The notes below the pieces were generated by a model that saw nothing but the letters and a program-made list of their open reading frames with translations, was not told where the DNA came from and made no database searches. Below, piece after piece: positions 1 through 9,286 of a stretch of DNA of 30,000 bases (position 1 is its first letter; each line of letters opens with the position of its first letter). The DNA is taken from the NCBI GenBank assembly GCA_030141605.1, contig JAQGDQ010000107.1, positions 450,265 through 480,264 of the forward strand, given 5' to 3'. This DNA comes from Tubiluchus corallicola. Lineage: Eukaryota > Priapulida > Priapulimorpha > Priapulimorphida > Tubiluchidae. The translations under genes and the position numbers were made by a program.

Positions 1-119
1 CAGACTATTACTACACCTTGTTACACACTTGTGACATAAGATACAGACTGTTACTACACCTTGTTACACACCTGTGACATAAGATACAGACTGTAACTAC
101 ACCTTGTTACACTCTCGTG
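1..119. repeat. 43-bp tandem repeat, right-hand end of an array
   Basis: Units start at 1, 44 and 87 (CAGACTGTTACTACACC...), with an exact 43-bp period. The third unit decays after about 30 bases. The array is cut by the window edge, so its true length is unknown. Each unit contains TTGTTACAC and GTGACATAAG. No coding function is visible. Confidence 0.9.
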
Positions 120-689
120 TTTAAACCTAAGTAAAGAGGCTTAGCCATGAGAAAGACATAGTTCCACTATTTTTCCGTTGTTTTTTTTCCTTCAATAGTC
201 GATCTTACAGTTGTGGCATTTCTGAAAGAAATTCTATTATTTATTATAATTCTTTATTTTTAAAAACTATGTACAGAATACATTCCCTCTATTTGTAGGG
301 ATATGTTTAAAATTTCTAAAAGCATTTACAACGTATTAAACCTATTCATATATATATATAATTTAGAATCCAACGCATGAGACAGATTGAACGACAACGA
401 TCATATACAGTTATAAATTATAATCCAACAGTACATACATACATACATAATAAAAGATAACGAACATATTTTAATACTTAGTAACAAAAATTTACACACA
501 TTATACACAATGAAAAGCAGCGAGTACAATTATAATAAACCTAATTGCCAATTATAATGTAAGTTCACATAATCATAAATAAAAACAAAACAGCATATAG
601 AAAACACGACGAGAGTTGTAAAATTTCATCACCAACAGACTGTTTATATACGAGCGAAAGAACTTTAAGTTGCATTATAATTTTCTTAA
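120..689. other. AT-rich non-coding stretch
   Basis: No reading frame, RNA gene or repeat longer than short AT tracts (TATATATATA near 349, a short CATA run near 433) was recognised between the 43-bp array and the first MITE. Confidence 0.6.
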
Positions 690-693
690 TTAA

Positions 694-1147
694 CCCTTTC
701 ATACCCGTTGTATCCCGTGGGATACGAAAATATTTTCTGCATTTAGAATTAATAAAATTTTAAAACTGACAGTTATTTGATCTGTTAATAGTTATTTTGA
801 TTTAAGCCAATAACAATAGACTAAAATGGTGATAAAATGGCAAACTACAAAATCTACATAGCATAAAAAACTGCGCAAGGTGCAGTACTTTAGAGATGAC
901 TTTGTACAGATCAGCATAGCATGCATACTAAATGTCTTAAATACTTTAAAAAATCATCAGCAGTTGCAAAATGAAGCACATTTTATGCTTCCATTGAATC
1001 CCAAAGTATCCCGTGGGATACAGGCTATATTTAGCACGCGGGCACAGGTAGAAAAATATTATTATGCGTAAACAAGATGGACATACTGAACAAAAGTACC
1101 AAGCCAAAAGAATTTTTCTTATTAAAAATAATTTGGGACTGAAAGGG
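694..1147. mobile_element. piggyBac-like MITE, copy 1 (TTAA target site)
   Basis: The 454-bp element starts CCCTTTCA and ends TGAAAGGG, so its tips are inverted repeats. It is flanked on both sides by TTAA (690-693 and 1148-1151), the target-site duplication typical of piggyBac. A second copy lies at 14232-14683 in the same orientation and is about 95% identical by eye. The near-palindrome GTATCCCGTGGGATAC occurs twice inside (710-725 and 1006-1021), one copy subterminal. The longest ATG frame is 63 codons (880-1071), resembles no transposase and is not preserved as a gene in copy 2, so the element is non-autonomous. Family assignment rests on the CCCTTT tips plus TTAA. Confidence 0.85.
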
Positions 1148-1151
1148 TTAA

Positions 1152-1802
1152 TAATTTAAGAGCACTTTTGACACGTTTTAGTCATTTGCAAGGTCACATA
1201 GTAAAATCTAGGCCACTGGACTAGACAGGGTGGAAGTTTTTGAGATTGTTTCTGGGCAGGAGCCTTTGTAACTGAATTCTCTGAGTTTCTTTAGCTGATG
1301 TTTTTCTTAAACTTTGATTTATTTACGGAATAACATGAAAGGTTGAGGTCAAATCAAAACTGTCCAGCAGCGCTCGAGCTTATTACCACTCAGCAAACAT
1401 ATCACATTTCTTCTTACAGCAATTTCTGAATAAGCATAATTCCGTCGTGTTCAAGTATGCACGAGGAAAACAACATGTAAAATAAACGACTGACTTTCAT
1501 CACTGAATGTTAGTGCTATTTCACGTAAGAACAACAAATATTCTAAAACAACATGAAACTTGGCATGTTACCAATCTAAACGCGAATAATAAACCCAGCA
1601 GGGAACCGTAAAACGTCTTCTATCACGTAACTTGATGCCATTACTAACAGGTCATCACAAATGTAGTTTTTCCAACATTTCAATCTTCTTAAAGCCGAGA
1701 TTCTTCAATTTAAATACGTAATCAAGTGCCTTATGCCGAGTAATGTTTAGTCTCATAAATACTTCTTGTTAATTTTGAATTTGGTTGCAAGAATGCTGCA
1801 AT
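1152..1802. other. non-coding stretch, nothing recognised
   Basis: No supported gene, RNA or repeat was seen. AT-rich with stops in all frames. Confidence 0.55.
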
Positions 1803-1829
1803 TACAAACAAACGAGCGAGCAAGTGGAC

Positions 1830-2190
1830 TGACTGGCTGACCAGCTACTGACTGACTGATAGATAGATAACTGGCAAACTGGCTGACTGACTGGTTGATT
1901 ATTTGACTAACTAACTAACTGACTGACTAACTGAATGACTGACCGACCGACCGACCGACCGACCGACCGACCAACCAACCAACCAACCAAACAACCAAAC
2001 AACCAACCAACCAACCAACCAAAGAACCAACCAACGAATTAAATAACTAGATAACTAACTAACTAACTAACCAACCAACCAACCAACCCACAAACCAACC
2101 AACCAACCAACTAACCAACCAAAGAACCAACCAACCAACTAAATAACTAGTTAACTAACTAAACTAACTAATCAACAAACTAATTAGTTA
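1830..2190. repeat. tetranucleotide mosaic (ACTG/ACCG/ACCA/ACTA)
   Basis: Successive blocks of related 4-bp units: ACTG/GACT, then ACCG (about 1941-1972), then AACC with scattered AAAC and AAAG variants, then AACT. The segment AACCAAAGAACCAACCAAC occurs twice (near 2020 and 2120), pointing to local duplication of about 100 bp. Simple-sequence DNA with no coding evidence. Confidence 0.9.
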
Positions 2191-2518
2191 GGTAACTAAT
2201 TACAAGGGATATGGAATGGAGATTACATCGTGTAAGACAATACTGTAAACAAAACCAGCAAGCAAAAAACTGAGAACAGTCTAGTGGTTTAGGTATTACA
2301 TTAGGCTTAGTGTGCAGTTAGGTTAGAGCAGTATTATTTGGGTTTGTTCGAAACAGAAATAAAGCTGACCTTAGACTGTTTGCAGCAAGAATGTAAATAA
2401 CCTGTAATAGAAGTGCATGTAAGTTCAATTGCATGGCTCAATCATGTGCTGTGTTTAAGGTCTATCATGCTGTTGAACTGTTATAGATAACATTGTCGTT
2501 TCTTCTGCTTTTTTCAGT

Positions 2519-2785
2519 CTTCCTATCCCTAATCTTATTCTTTTTTTCCATTCCATCATTTCTTCTGACCCTAACCATTCTTTCATTCACTCATCCTTCG
2601 CTCCCTTCCTTCTTCCTTTCCCCAATCTTGCTATTTTTTCCATTCCATCATTTCTTCTGACCTTAGCCATTCTTTCATTTACTCATCCTCCCCTCCCTTC
2701 CTTCTTCCTATCCCTAATCTTATTATTTTTTCCATGCCATCATTTTTTGTGACCCTAACCATTCTTTCATTCACTCATTTCTGCC
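2519..2785. repeat. three direct repeats of about 93 bp, pyrimidine-rich
   Basis: Copies start near 2519, 2612 and 2704. Each begins CTTCCTATCCCTAATCTT or a variant, continues with TTTTTTCCATTCCATCATTT and ends near TTCATTCACTCAT. Strong C/T strand bias. A 69-codon frame across the third copy is not credible as a gene because it is mostly repeat. Confidence 0.85.
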
Positions 2786-2941
2786 ACCCTAACAAGCCAA
2801 GCTTTCAAGGTGTCATACAGCAACTCTTTTATTTGGTTAATTTGACTTCATCAACGTTTTTTTACCTATACTGTTTCTTGTTTTTTTCAATAATATTGTA
2901 TGTTGATGTATTGTATATGTATTGCTGGAGTGAAACAAAAT

Positions 2942-2947
2942 GATTGA

Positions 2948-3003
<56 letters not shown>
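2942..3003. repeat. (GATT)n microsatellite
   Basis: About 15 uninterrupted 4-bp units. The reverse-strand frame over it (SINQ repeats) is a by-product of the repeat. Confidence 0.95.
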
Positions 3004-3004
3004 C

Positions 3005-3480
3005 TTGAACATGGCAGTGGGGCTGATCAGACCCATCATTCGTTGCCGATAATGCAATAAAATAGAAGTCGACACTGTTTAATCGTTTCTTTTGTGAAAG
3101 GACGTGGAGTTATCATAGAACAGTGACATTTCTGAGTCCAAACCGGTAGCCTAACTATTTATAGTACAGCTTTTCAAATATTCATTCGTTAATTGTGTGT
3201 TTGAAAATCGGACTTAGGTTACAAATAATGTTCATGGGTAATCTATGTGGTGTAAAATGCGAAAAAAATCTCACAAACAGTTCTTAATTTTAATTTTTAT
3301 AACGAATTGGGTTAGTAAAATTTCGACTGGACTCATTAATTAATGAATAAATAAATAAATAATTTTTTTTCTTTTTTGTTCATTTAATATTTATTTCAAC
3401 CCATAAAAAATGCCACATGAAAGTTTAAAATTTGCCCTGAAAACCAAGAAATACTACATGTCATCTCTTATATTAATATT
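3005..3480. other. AT-rich non-coding stretch
   Basis: Nothing recognised apart from a short AATA run (about 3343-3362). Confidence 0.55.
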
Positions 3481-3507
3481 ATTGGTATGGGCTTAATATA
3501 TAAGATT

Positions 3508-3960
3508 CGAGGCTACAGCCCGGACGAGGGCACCATTTGCGGGCACCATCTATACATCAAAGGAAAGGTCTCGATCTAGTGTCGTCTCATTGATGGTTTA
3601 TTTTTCGAATCGGGCCCACCGGAAGGAAGGGGAGGCGAAAAACCTCCAAAAATGGCCCTTTTTCGGTCGTTTTTTTGCAAAAGTTATACGGCTGAGATGT
3701 AGAGAACGGGAACGGGCCGAGGGGGGTGCTGGGTATGGATAGATAGCCCGCTCAGCGGTGGGTGTAGTAGGCATATTTTGAATTCGCGAGAGGGCCAGGG
3801 CGCCCCGCAACGGGCATTTTTCCGGACCCAACTCGCGATTTTTTTCGAAATTTTGACTAAATAGCCTGCGGAAAAAACGCTCTAGCGGCGCCTGGTGGGA
3901 CTCTCGGAAGGAGATATACGGCTCTTTACAAAGAGGAAGGACAAGGCTACACGATGATGT
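3508..3960. other. CpG- and GC-rich island of unknown nature
   Basis: About 34 CpG dinucleotides lie within roughly 450 bp, inside DNA that is otherwise AT-rich and CpG-poor. The island holds GGGCACCAT twice (near 3529 and 3542) and TATACGGCT twice (near 3686 and 3916). A 132-codon minus-strand frame (3598-3996) crosses it, but its translation is rich in R, F, P and S without domain-like order and I do not recognise it. Weakly related ends (near GGCTTAATATATAAG at 3490 and ATATATGTTAGGGC at 3964) might be degenerate inverted repeats. It could be a younger high-GC mobile element, a promoter-type CpG island, or an exon remnant. I cannot decide among these. Confidence 0.5.
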
Positions 3961-4009
3961 GAGATATATGTTAGGGCATGCATTATTAAAAGCCATGGAA
4001 ATTTATAAA

Positions 4010-4539
4010 AAATATAATAAAATTATACACAGAATTTAAAAATACAAAGCATCAGTTGAAAAAAACAGCGGTTACTACGTCAATAAAGATTTGAAAGGGC
4101 TTCAGAAAACTCTCCACTTTCCTCCCAAATAATCGAACATTTTAGTCGTCTTTGCTGCTCGCAATTTTTGCACTAGAGATGATACATGAGGTCACAAACG
4201 TACTTCACAGCTGGGTACTTTTAATTTAACTATGTGATAGTGCAACAGAACGCGAAAACACGAAACACAAAGACTAAAATATCCGTCAATTTTCGCAGCA
4301 GAAAATGGCGAAGAAGCGTAAAAGCTTCAACACTCAACGTGATGACGACAACAAAAGAGAATAAATTACAACACGTCGTTTTTCAGTACTTTTTCTTTCG
4401 CCTTTATGCAGTTTTTAAGTAAAAAATCAGATTTTTTGGGTTTTTTAGGATTATTTGGAACATTTAAAGATGACCCTGGGGTTTTATACTAATTTGTACT
4501 AATTCATTAAGTACTGCTGCATCATACATGATTAGCTGC
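4010..4539. other. non-coding stretch before hAT MITE
   Basis: No supported gene. A 62-codon frame (4234-4422) has no recognisable motif. Confidence 0.5.
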
Positions 4540-4547
4540 GTCTTACT

Positions 4548-4917
4548 CAGCGGCGGATTATGATTTTATGGGCCTTAGGCTTGAGCTTGGAACGGGCCTT
4601 TTAAATGTTGCTACACTGCTGAGCTGACGTGTTTTTGTGGAGCTCTCGTCGTTTGTAAGTTTGTTTACGTTGTGTAAACTTGAATTGTGTAAACTTAAAT
4701 TGTGTAAACTTGATTTGTGTAAACCCGATTTGAAATATAGTGACTGACTTTTGAAAAAAAAACTTTTTTCTATATTTTATTTTGGCGGGCCCCTTGCTCT
4801 TTTGTCAATTTATTTTTTTTACAAAAAAAAAATTTTTTTCGTTTTATTTTGCCGGGCCCCTTTTGATCCCGGGCCTTAGGCTTCAGCCTATTCAGCCTAT
4901 AGGGCTATCCGCTACAG
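4548..4917. mobile_element. hAT-type MITE with perfect 8-bp TSD
   Basis: The 370-bp element begins CAGCGGCGGATTATG. Its right end, read in reverse complement, begins CTGTAGCGGATAGCC. Both fit the hAT CAGNGGCGGAT terminal pattern. The flanks are a perfect 8-bp duplication GTCTTACT (4540-4547 and 4918-4925). Internally GGGCCTTAGGCTT is repeated in inverted order near the ends. There is a 15-bp run of TGTGTAAACTTGAAT-like units (about 4672-4728) and a duplicated block of about 64 bp with poly-A/poly-T and GGGCCCCTT. No transposase frame is present. Confidence 0.88.
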
Positions 4918-4925
4918 GTCTTACT

Positions 4926-5458
4926 CTATAACTATTATACCGGATAATACTTATAGCAACACTGTGCGATTATATTAAGTTTTTCTAAGTTGATATCAGC
5001 TTATTAATTGATTTCGTCGCGAGTAAAACTGAAGATACTATAAATTAGAACTTATGACGAACTTATGTAACGAGGATATGGATATAAGTACAAATAATTC
5101 ATCATTGGCGAATTATTTTACTGATAAATTCTTAAAAAAAATTATGTAATGTAATACGTGTTATGTTAGTTTTGTAATGTCAAATGTATAAGTAGTGTAA
5201 ATGTAATGAGTGAAATTTATGTAATGTAAAGCATGTTTCTGTTAATTGTGTCATCTTAAATGTATATATAGTGTAAAATATGTCATGTAAAATTTAATGT
5301 ATTTTTGTAATATTGTTTTGTAAAAATATTTTAATATGGTGTTTGTAAATATGTTCATTTATTGTATATAATTAGGCCTTAGTTTTGCACTTTAGTTTTT
5401 TTAGTCTGCACTGGACGCATTTGTCTTGAACAGTGTTGTTATTTTAACATTACGCTGA
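4926..5458 (+). other. AT-rich stretch, possibly LINE 3' untranslated region
   Basis: This T-rich sequence has many GTAATGTAA and TGTAAAAT variants. It leads into a hairpin and polyadenylation-like signal at 5459-5508, which suggests the 3' untranslated part of an old LINE. No reverse transcriptase codons were recognised within it, so this is inference. Confidence 0.35.
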
Positions 5459-5508
5459 GGCTTACTCAATTTTATTATAATGAGTGAGCCATTTTAATGA
5501 CAAATAAA
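5459..5508 (+). other. LINE-like 3' end: stem-loop plus AATAAA
   Basis: GGCTTACTCA (5459-5468) can pair with TGAGTGAGCC (5481-5490), with one G-T wobble, around a 12-base loop. AATAAA follows at about 5503-5508, then an AT tail running into (TA)n. A 3' hairpin followed by a simple tail is common in CR1/L2/jockey-like LINEs. The assignment is inferred. Confidence 0.4.
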
Positions 5509-5519
5509 GAATTAATATA

Positions 5520-5541
5520 ATATATATATATATATATATAT
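5520..5541. repeat. (TA)n microsatellite at a LINE-LINE junction
   Basis: About 20 bases of alternating TA lie between the presumed LINE 3' tail and the truncated start of the next LINE fragment. Confidence 0.9.
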
Positions 5542-5545
5542 TAGT

Positions 5546-6116
5546 AAACCAAAGAGATTAGCATCAGAGATACTCGAAATGCAAATAAACAGTGTACATA
5601 AAAGGTCATGGTATAATGAAGTAGTTGAGGCTGCAAAATATACCACAGATGCTAATAAAGAAAGGGTGAAGGTCATGGAAAAATCTGAATGGAAGAAAGA
5701 AATAAAGAATAAGATTGAATGTTGTATAAAGAATGAATGTGCAGAAAAATGCAGGAGCAACACTAAATTAAGATTTTGAAGGCATACCGAGTGGAAACGA
5801 CAAAATTACATAGACACATGCAAGCCAGAAGAGGTTAAAGATATATTGAAAATAAGACTGAATATGATTAAAGTTAAGGGGAACTACAAGAATGAGTTTA
5901 AGGATCAGTTATTATGCCCAGTGTGTGAGGAAGATGATGACACTACTGAACATACGCTTAGATGTTACAGATATGGAGAATGGAAAAAATTTGAACTCAG
6001 ATATATTAATGAACAGTGAAAAGGAAGAATTGCTAGAAATTAGAAATCTAGTGAACGAATGCATGGAATACAGGATAAAGACAAATAAAGACATTAAACT
6101 TGGAAAAGACAAATAA
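5546..6116 (+). pseudogene. LINE ORF2 C-terminal fragment with CCHC zinc knuckle
   Basis: One frame runs from about 5546 through a stop (TGA, 5777-5779) to a second stop (TGA, 6017-6019), and similar coding continues weakly after it. The fragment is lysine- and glutamate-rich, with a KLRF segment followed by TEWKRQNYI and DILKIRLNMIKVKGNYK. It then has a clear zinc knuckle, CPVC (from 5915) and TEHTLRC (to 5965), spaced C-X2-C-X8-H-X3-C. Such a knuckle sits at the C-terminus of many LINE ORF2 proteins beyond the reverse transcriptase and helps bind the template RNA. The reverse transcriptase palm itself is missing. In-frame stops show it is dead. Confidence 0.75.
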
Positions 6117-6215
6117 AAGATCAGCGTTATAGAAGAACAGACTTTGCACCCTATAAAGGTGCCCACCTCTGATAGGTGGAGAGAGTCGAGTATCGCAATC
6201 GCAATCGCAAATTGA
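5546..6215 (+). mobile_element. 5'-truncated non-LTR retrotransposon, 3' end
   Basis: It contains the C-terminal part of a LINE ORF (next entry), then two adjacent hairpins, GCACC/GGTGC (6146-6162) and CCACCT/AGGTGG (6163-6179), then a simple tail of three ATCGCA units (6192-6209). This order (coding end, structured 3' UTR, short tandem tail) is the signature of a LINE 3' terminus. The 5' end stops at the (TA)n tract, so several kilobases are missing. The LINE clade is not determined. Confidence 0.75.
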
Positions 6216-6416
6216 TCATGTTACAGTGTTGGATAGCTGATTTTAAATTTTAAATTAACGTTTCTTTCGAAGATAAAAACAAGCATTCATGACAAGTTCA
6301 TTGAGAAGTGAAAACTGAGACGAATAGGCGCATCTGAGGAGACTGGTTATTTGATTAATTAGTCGCATGATCAGGCTGTTAGTCTGGCAGGTTTTAGCTA
6401 ACAAACAGGTAGACAG

Positions 6417-6580
6417 ACTGACTGACTGAGTGAGTGAATGAGTGAGTGAGTGAGTGAGTGAGTGAGTGAGTGAGTGACTGACTGACTGACTGACTGACTG
6501 ACTGGCTGGCTGGCTGGCTGGCTGACTGACTGACTGACTGACTGACTGACTGACTGACTGACTGACTGACTGACTGACTG

Positions 6581-6612
<32 letters not shown>

Positions 6613-6736
6613 ACGGACGGACGGACGGACGGACGGACGGACTGACTGACTGACTGACTGACTGACTGACTGACTGACTGACTGACTGACTGACTGACTG
6701 ACTGACTGACTGACTGACTGACTGACTGACTGACTG

Positions 6737-6768
<32 letters not shown>

Positions 6769-6800
6769 ACGGACGGACGGACGGACTGACTGACTGAGTT
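6417..6800. repeat. large tetranucleotide mosaic (GAGT, ACTG, GGCT, GGAC blocks)
   Basis: About 380 bp of 4-bp units arranged in blocks: GAGT (about 6426-6475), ACTG, GGCT (about 6503-6522), a long ACTG run, GGAC (about 6605-6641), a second long ACTG run, GGAC again (about 6762-6785), then ACTG. Each block differs from the next by one base of the unit, and the ACTG-GGAC pair appears twice. The 182-codon minus-strand frame (SVSQ repeats) is an artefact of a 4-bp repeat that lacks stops. Confidence 0.95.
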
Positions 6801-7225
6801 TTTGACTTACTTCATGTGCGCTTCCCTTTGAACTGCTGCGGTTATCAGTTATTGCACAGAACAGCTCTACGCTTTCTTGCAACTCACTGGGTGAATGACA
6901 ATTAAAGCAAACTTGGCAATGAATTATGCGTAACTCATTCAACCCACTACATTAATCTTCACTAATTTTGGTAAATACGTTTTACATTGGTTGTTATAGG
7001 TCCGCCGTTGTTAGAGAAAAATCGCTAGGTTTTCACGGTTTGCGCTAAAAGGATTAGCTCAGTTGAACGATCGGCGCCGTACATGAATGATTTTTCAGCG
7101 CTGATCACGCAAACTTCTCTGTTGAAATCTCGATGAACGAGAATTCTATGAACGCGCACACGTGTCCGTAAAAACTCACGGCTAAATTGACAAAAATCAA
7201 CATTTGAAATATCCTCGGGAAAGAA
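6801..7225. other. non-coding stretch
   Basis: Nothing recognised. A 71-codon minus frame (7025-7240) has no known motif. Confidence 0.5.
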
Positions 7226-7705
7226 CGATATTTGTTTCAAAATACTGATTGCAACATTTTAATGGTTTATCGGGAATTTTCTATCCTTTTCAATATCACC
7301 ATAAATACATTCTGCCTAAGTGACTACGCTATATAAACCTAAATTGTTAAAGAAAAACCGGACGATTGTTTAGACTCAATCTCATTTTAATTTACTGTCT
7401 AAAATTTACTGTTTCAAAATACTGATTGCAACATTTTAATGGTTTATCGGGAAATTTCAATCCTTTTACAAAATGTGAAAAGATTTGGAAGCGGATTACA
7501 CCAGGGATGTATGAAACTGTACGGAGCTCCTGTTTGCAAATGTTGACAGAAGGTTGTTGGTGAAAGGCAAAAGGAGTAGCAACAGCAACAACAGCTAATA
7601 CCATGACCACGTCAGTGACAAGAAAAGTGACCACCACAGCCTGTTAAAGGAAGACCGGACGACTGTTTAGACTCAATCTCATTTTAATTTACTGTCCAAA
7701 ATATT
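7226..7705. repeat. interleaved duplication of two modules (X-Y-X-Y)
   Basis: Module X, containing ACTGATTGCAACATTTTAAT and GGTTTATCGGGAA, occurs at about 7226-7288 and 7411-7474. Module Y, containing ACCGGACGA then TGTTTAGACTCAATCTC, occurs at about 7346-7408 and 7643-7703. The second X-to-Y interval is about 112 bp longer than the first, so an X-Y block was duplicated and one copy then gained or lost sequence. Confidence 0.85.
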
Positions 7706-8214
7706 CATTTTCTTGCCTATAAAAGGTAACAATTGTTCCTTATATTTGAATAATTAGCTTAGAAAGTTAATTAACGGCAACCGAACACAGCTATTGCTTA
7801 CGTCAGAAACTAACCACTATTGCTTACGTCAGAAACTAACCACAGCTTGTGCAATGGCAAGCGTCTTCTCCTAAGCACAATTGCATAGGTGTTACAGTAC
7901 TGGTTAAACGTATGATGTGACGAAAAATGGGCTCTACATCATATGACGCCAGAAACTAACACTGCAGTTCACGATTATGCTTATTACTGTACCGTCTTCT
8001 ATTTGTCGGCAACGCGGATGTATCAAAAAGGCGCCGCTACCAATCTTAATAGATTCACTGAGCTGCGCGTAGCTTTGATAGTTAACGAAATTTGAGTATC
8101 CGAGGTAATTATTATTTAATCTAAGCTTTGATTTAAAAAAAGCTGTTGTAGTTTTCAATATTTTAGAGCATTGTTTATTCGGAACTCGTGTTTACACAAT
8201 CATCCGGTTTTCCT
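7648..8214. mobile_element. TTAA-flanked inverted-repeat element
   Basis: The left end AGGAAGACCGGACGACTGT and the reverse complement of the right end AGGAAAACCGGATGATTGT match at 20 of the first 25 positions. Both tips abut TTAA (7644-7647 and 8215-8218). A further left-end copy starts at 7351 beside another TTAA (7347-7350), so the outer element could be 7351-8214. No transposase was seen (74-codon minus frame 7934-8158 unrecognised). TTAA suggests the piggyBac group, but the tips are not CCCT-like, so the family is open. Confidence 0.55.
7788..7845. repeat. 26-bp tandem duplication
   Basis: CTATTGCTTACGTCAGAAAC followed by TAACCA occurs twice head to tail, with a diverged third match (GACGCCAGAAACTAAC) near 7945. 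TTACGTCA is close to the cAMP-response-element core TGACGTCA, possibly by chance. Confidence 0.8.
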
Positions 8215-8224
8215 TTAAGAACAG

Positions 8225-8895
8225 CAGCAGTAGTAATGCTACTGACACTGCCTATGATAGAAGAAAAACCTGCTACTCAAAGTTTACTCAAAAGTATTAA
8301 TTAGATTAACTAATCGCTTAGTTCACTGCCACCCTTACCTGCCTCCACGCCCAGGGGTTACAAAATTTCGATATAAGCCAAATTTCGTTTACGTTGACGT
8401 GTAATTTTTAGCAGAATTCACTTTTTCCCTCAAATGTCTGACCATACTCACCCCCAGGATAGCATAAATAAGTGCAATAAAGAGATTTTATAAACCGATA
8501 CGGTAGCGCAAAGGAGTCACACAAGACTAAATACATCAACTGATGTCAATTGTGAGTCTGTGACTATTTTAGGAATCTCGTTTGGGGATCGAAAAATGTC
8601 GCTCGTTTGTATGGATGGCTGTAACATAAATGTATTGAGACTTTAGGGAATAAACCCATTAGGGCCTGAATGTTGCCACTGATTAATAGATACGGAATAC
8701 GAGTCCTATACACGAACTACTTTCATAGCCTTGAGTGAGTATGAAAGAGAAATCATATACATGTACTTAGATTATTGCTGAACGTGTTGACATGGTTAAT
8801 GTTCATTAAACAGTAAGCGGTTATGCGTCATAAATGTATGTAATATGCAGACATTTACTTATGGTTTTTTATTAATTTGACATGTAGTTTGTTCA
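8225..8895. other. non-coding stretch
   Basis: No supported gene or repeat recognised. Confidence 0.5.
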
Positions 8896-9180
8896 TTGCA
8901 TGGTTGACTGATTGGATTTGGTAGGTTGGCTGGCTCGTTATCTGACTGTTGGTTGTTTGGTGGGCTGGCTGCTTATCTGGTTGTTAGTTGGTTGGTTGAC
9001 GATTGATTGTTGGTTGGTTAGTTAGCTGACTGGTAGATAAGTTGGCTGCCTGATTGTTTTTAGTTGGTTGGTTGATGATTGATTGATTGTTGGTTAGTTA
9101 GCTGACTGATAGGTAAGTTGGTTGCCTGGTTGTTTGACTGTTTGTTTATTGCACTGATTAGTCAGTGAGTCAGTTAATCG
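8896..9180. repeat. degenerate tetranucleotide mosaic with internal duplication of about 75 bp
   Basis: Mixed TTGG, GGCT, GACT and GATT units. A block beginning GTTGGTTGGTTGACGATTG (about 8988) is repeated at about 9063 as GTTGGTTGGTTGATGATTG. The strand sense is opposite to the AACC-rich mosaic near 2 kb. Confidence 0.8.
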
Positions 9181-9286
9181 CTTACAAATTTAAGTTGTAA
9201 AGATAAGCAGTGTTGGGCAACTACATTTGTGAAACTTATAGTACCAGATGGGGATGGATCTTAGCAAAACAGTCAATGACGTCGAG

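Noticed and set aside
3598-3996. 132-codon minus-strand frame over the CpG-rich island
   Set aside because: High GC lowers stop frequency. The translation shows no domain, no signal and no similarity I can name. Kept only as a property of the island.
6394-6942. 182-codon minus-strand frame of SVSQ repeats
   Set aside because: It is the translation of the ACTG tetranucleotide repeat, which lacks stops in this frame. No protein character outside the repeat.
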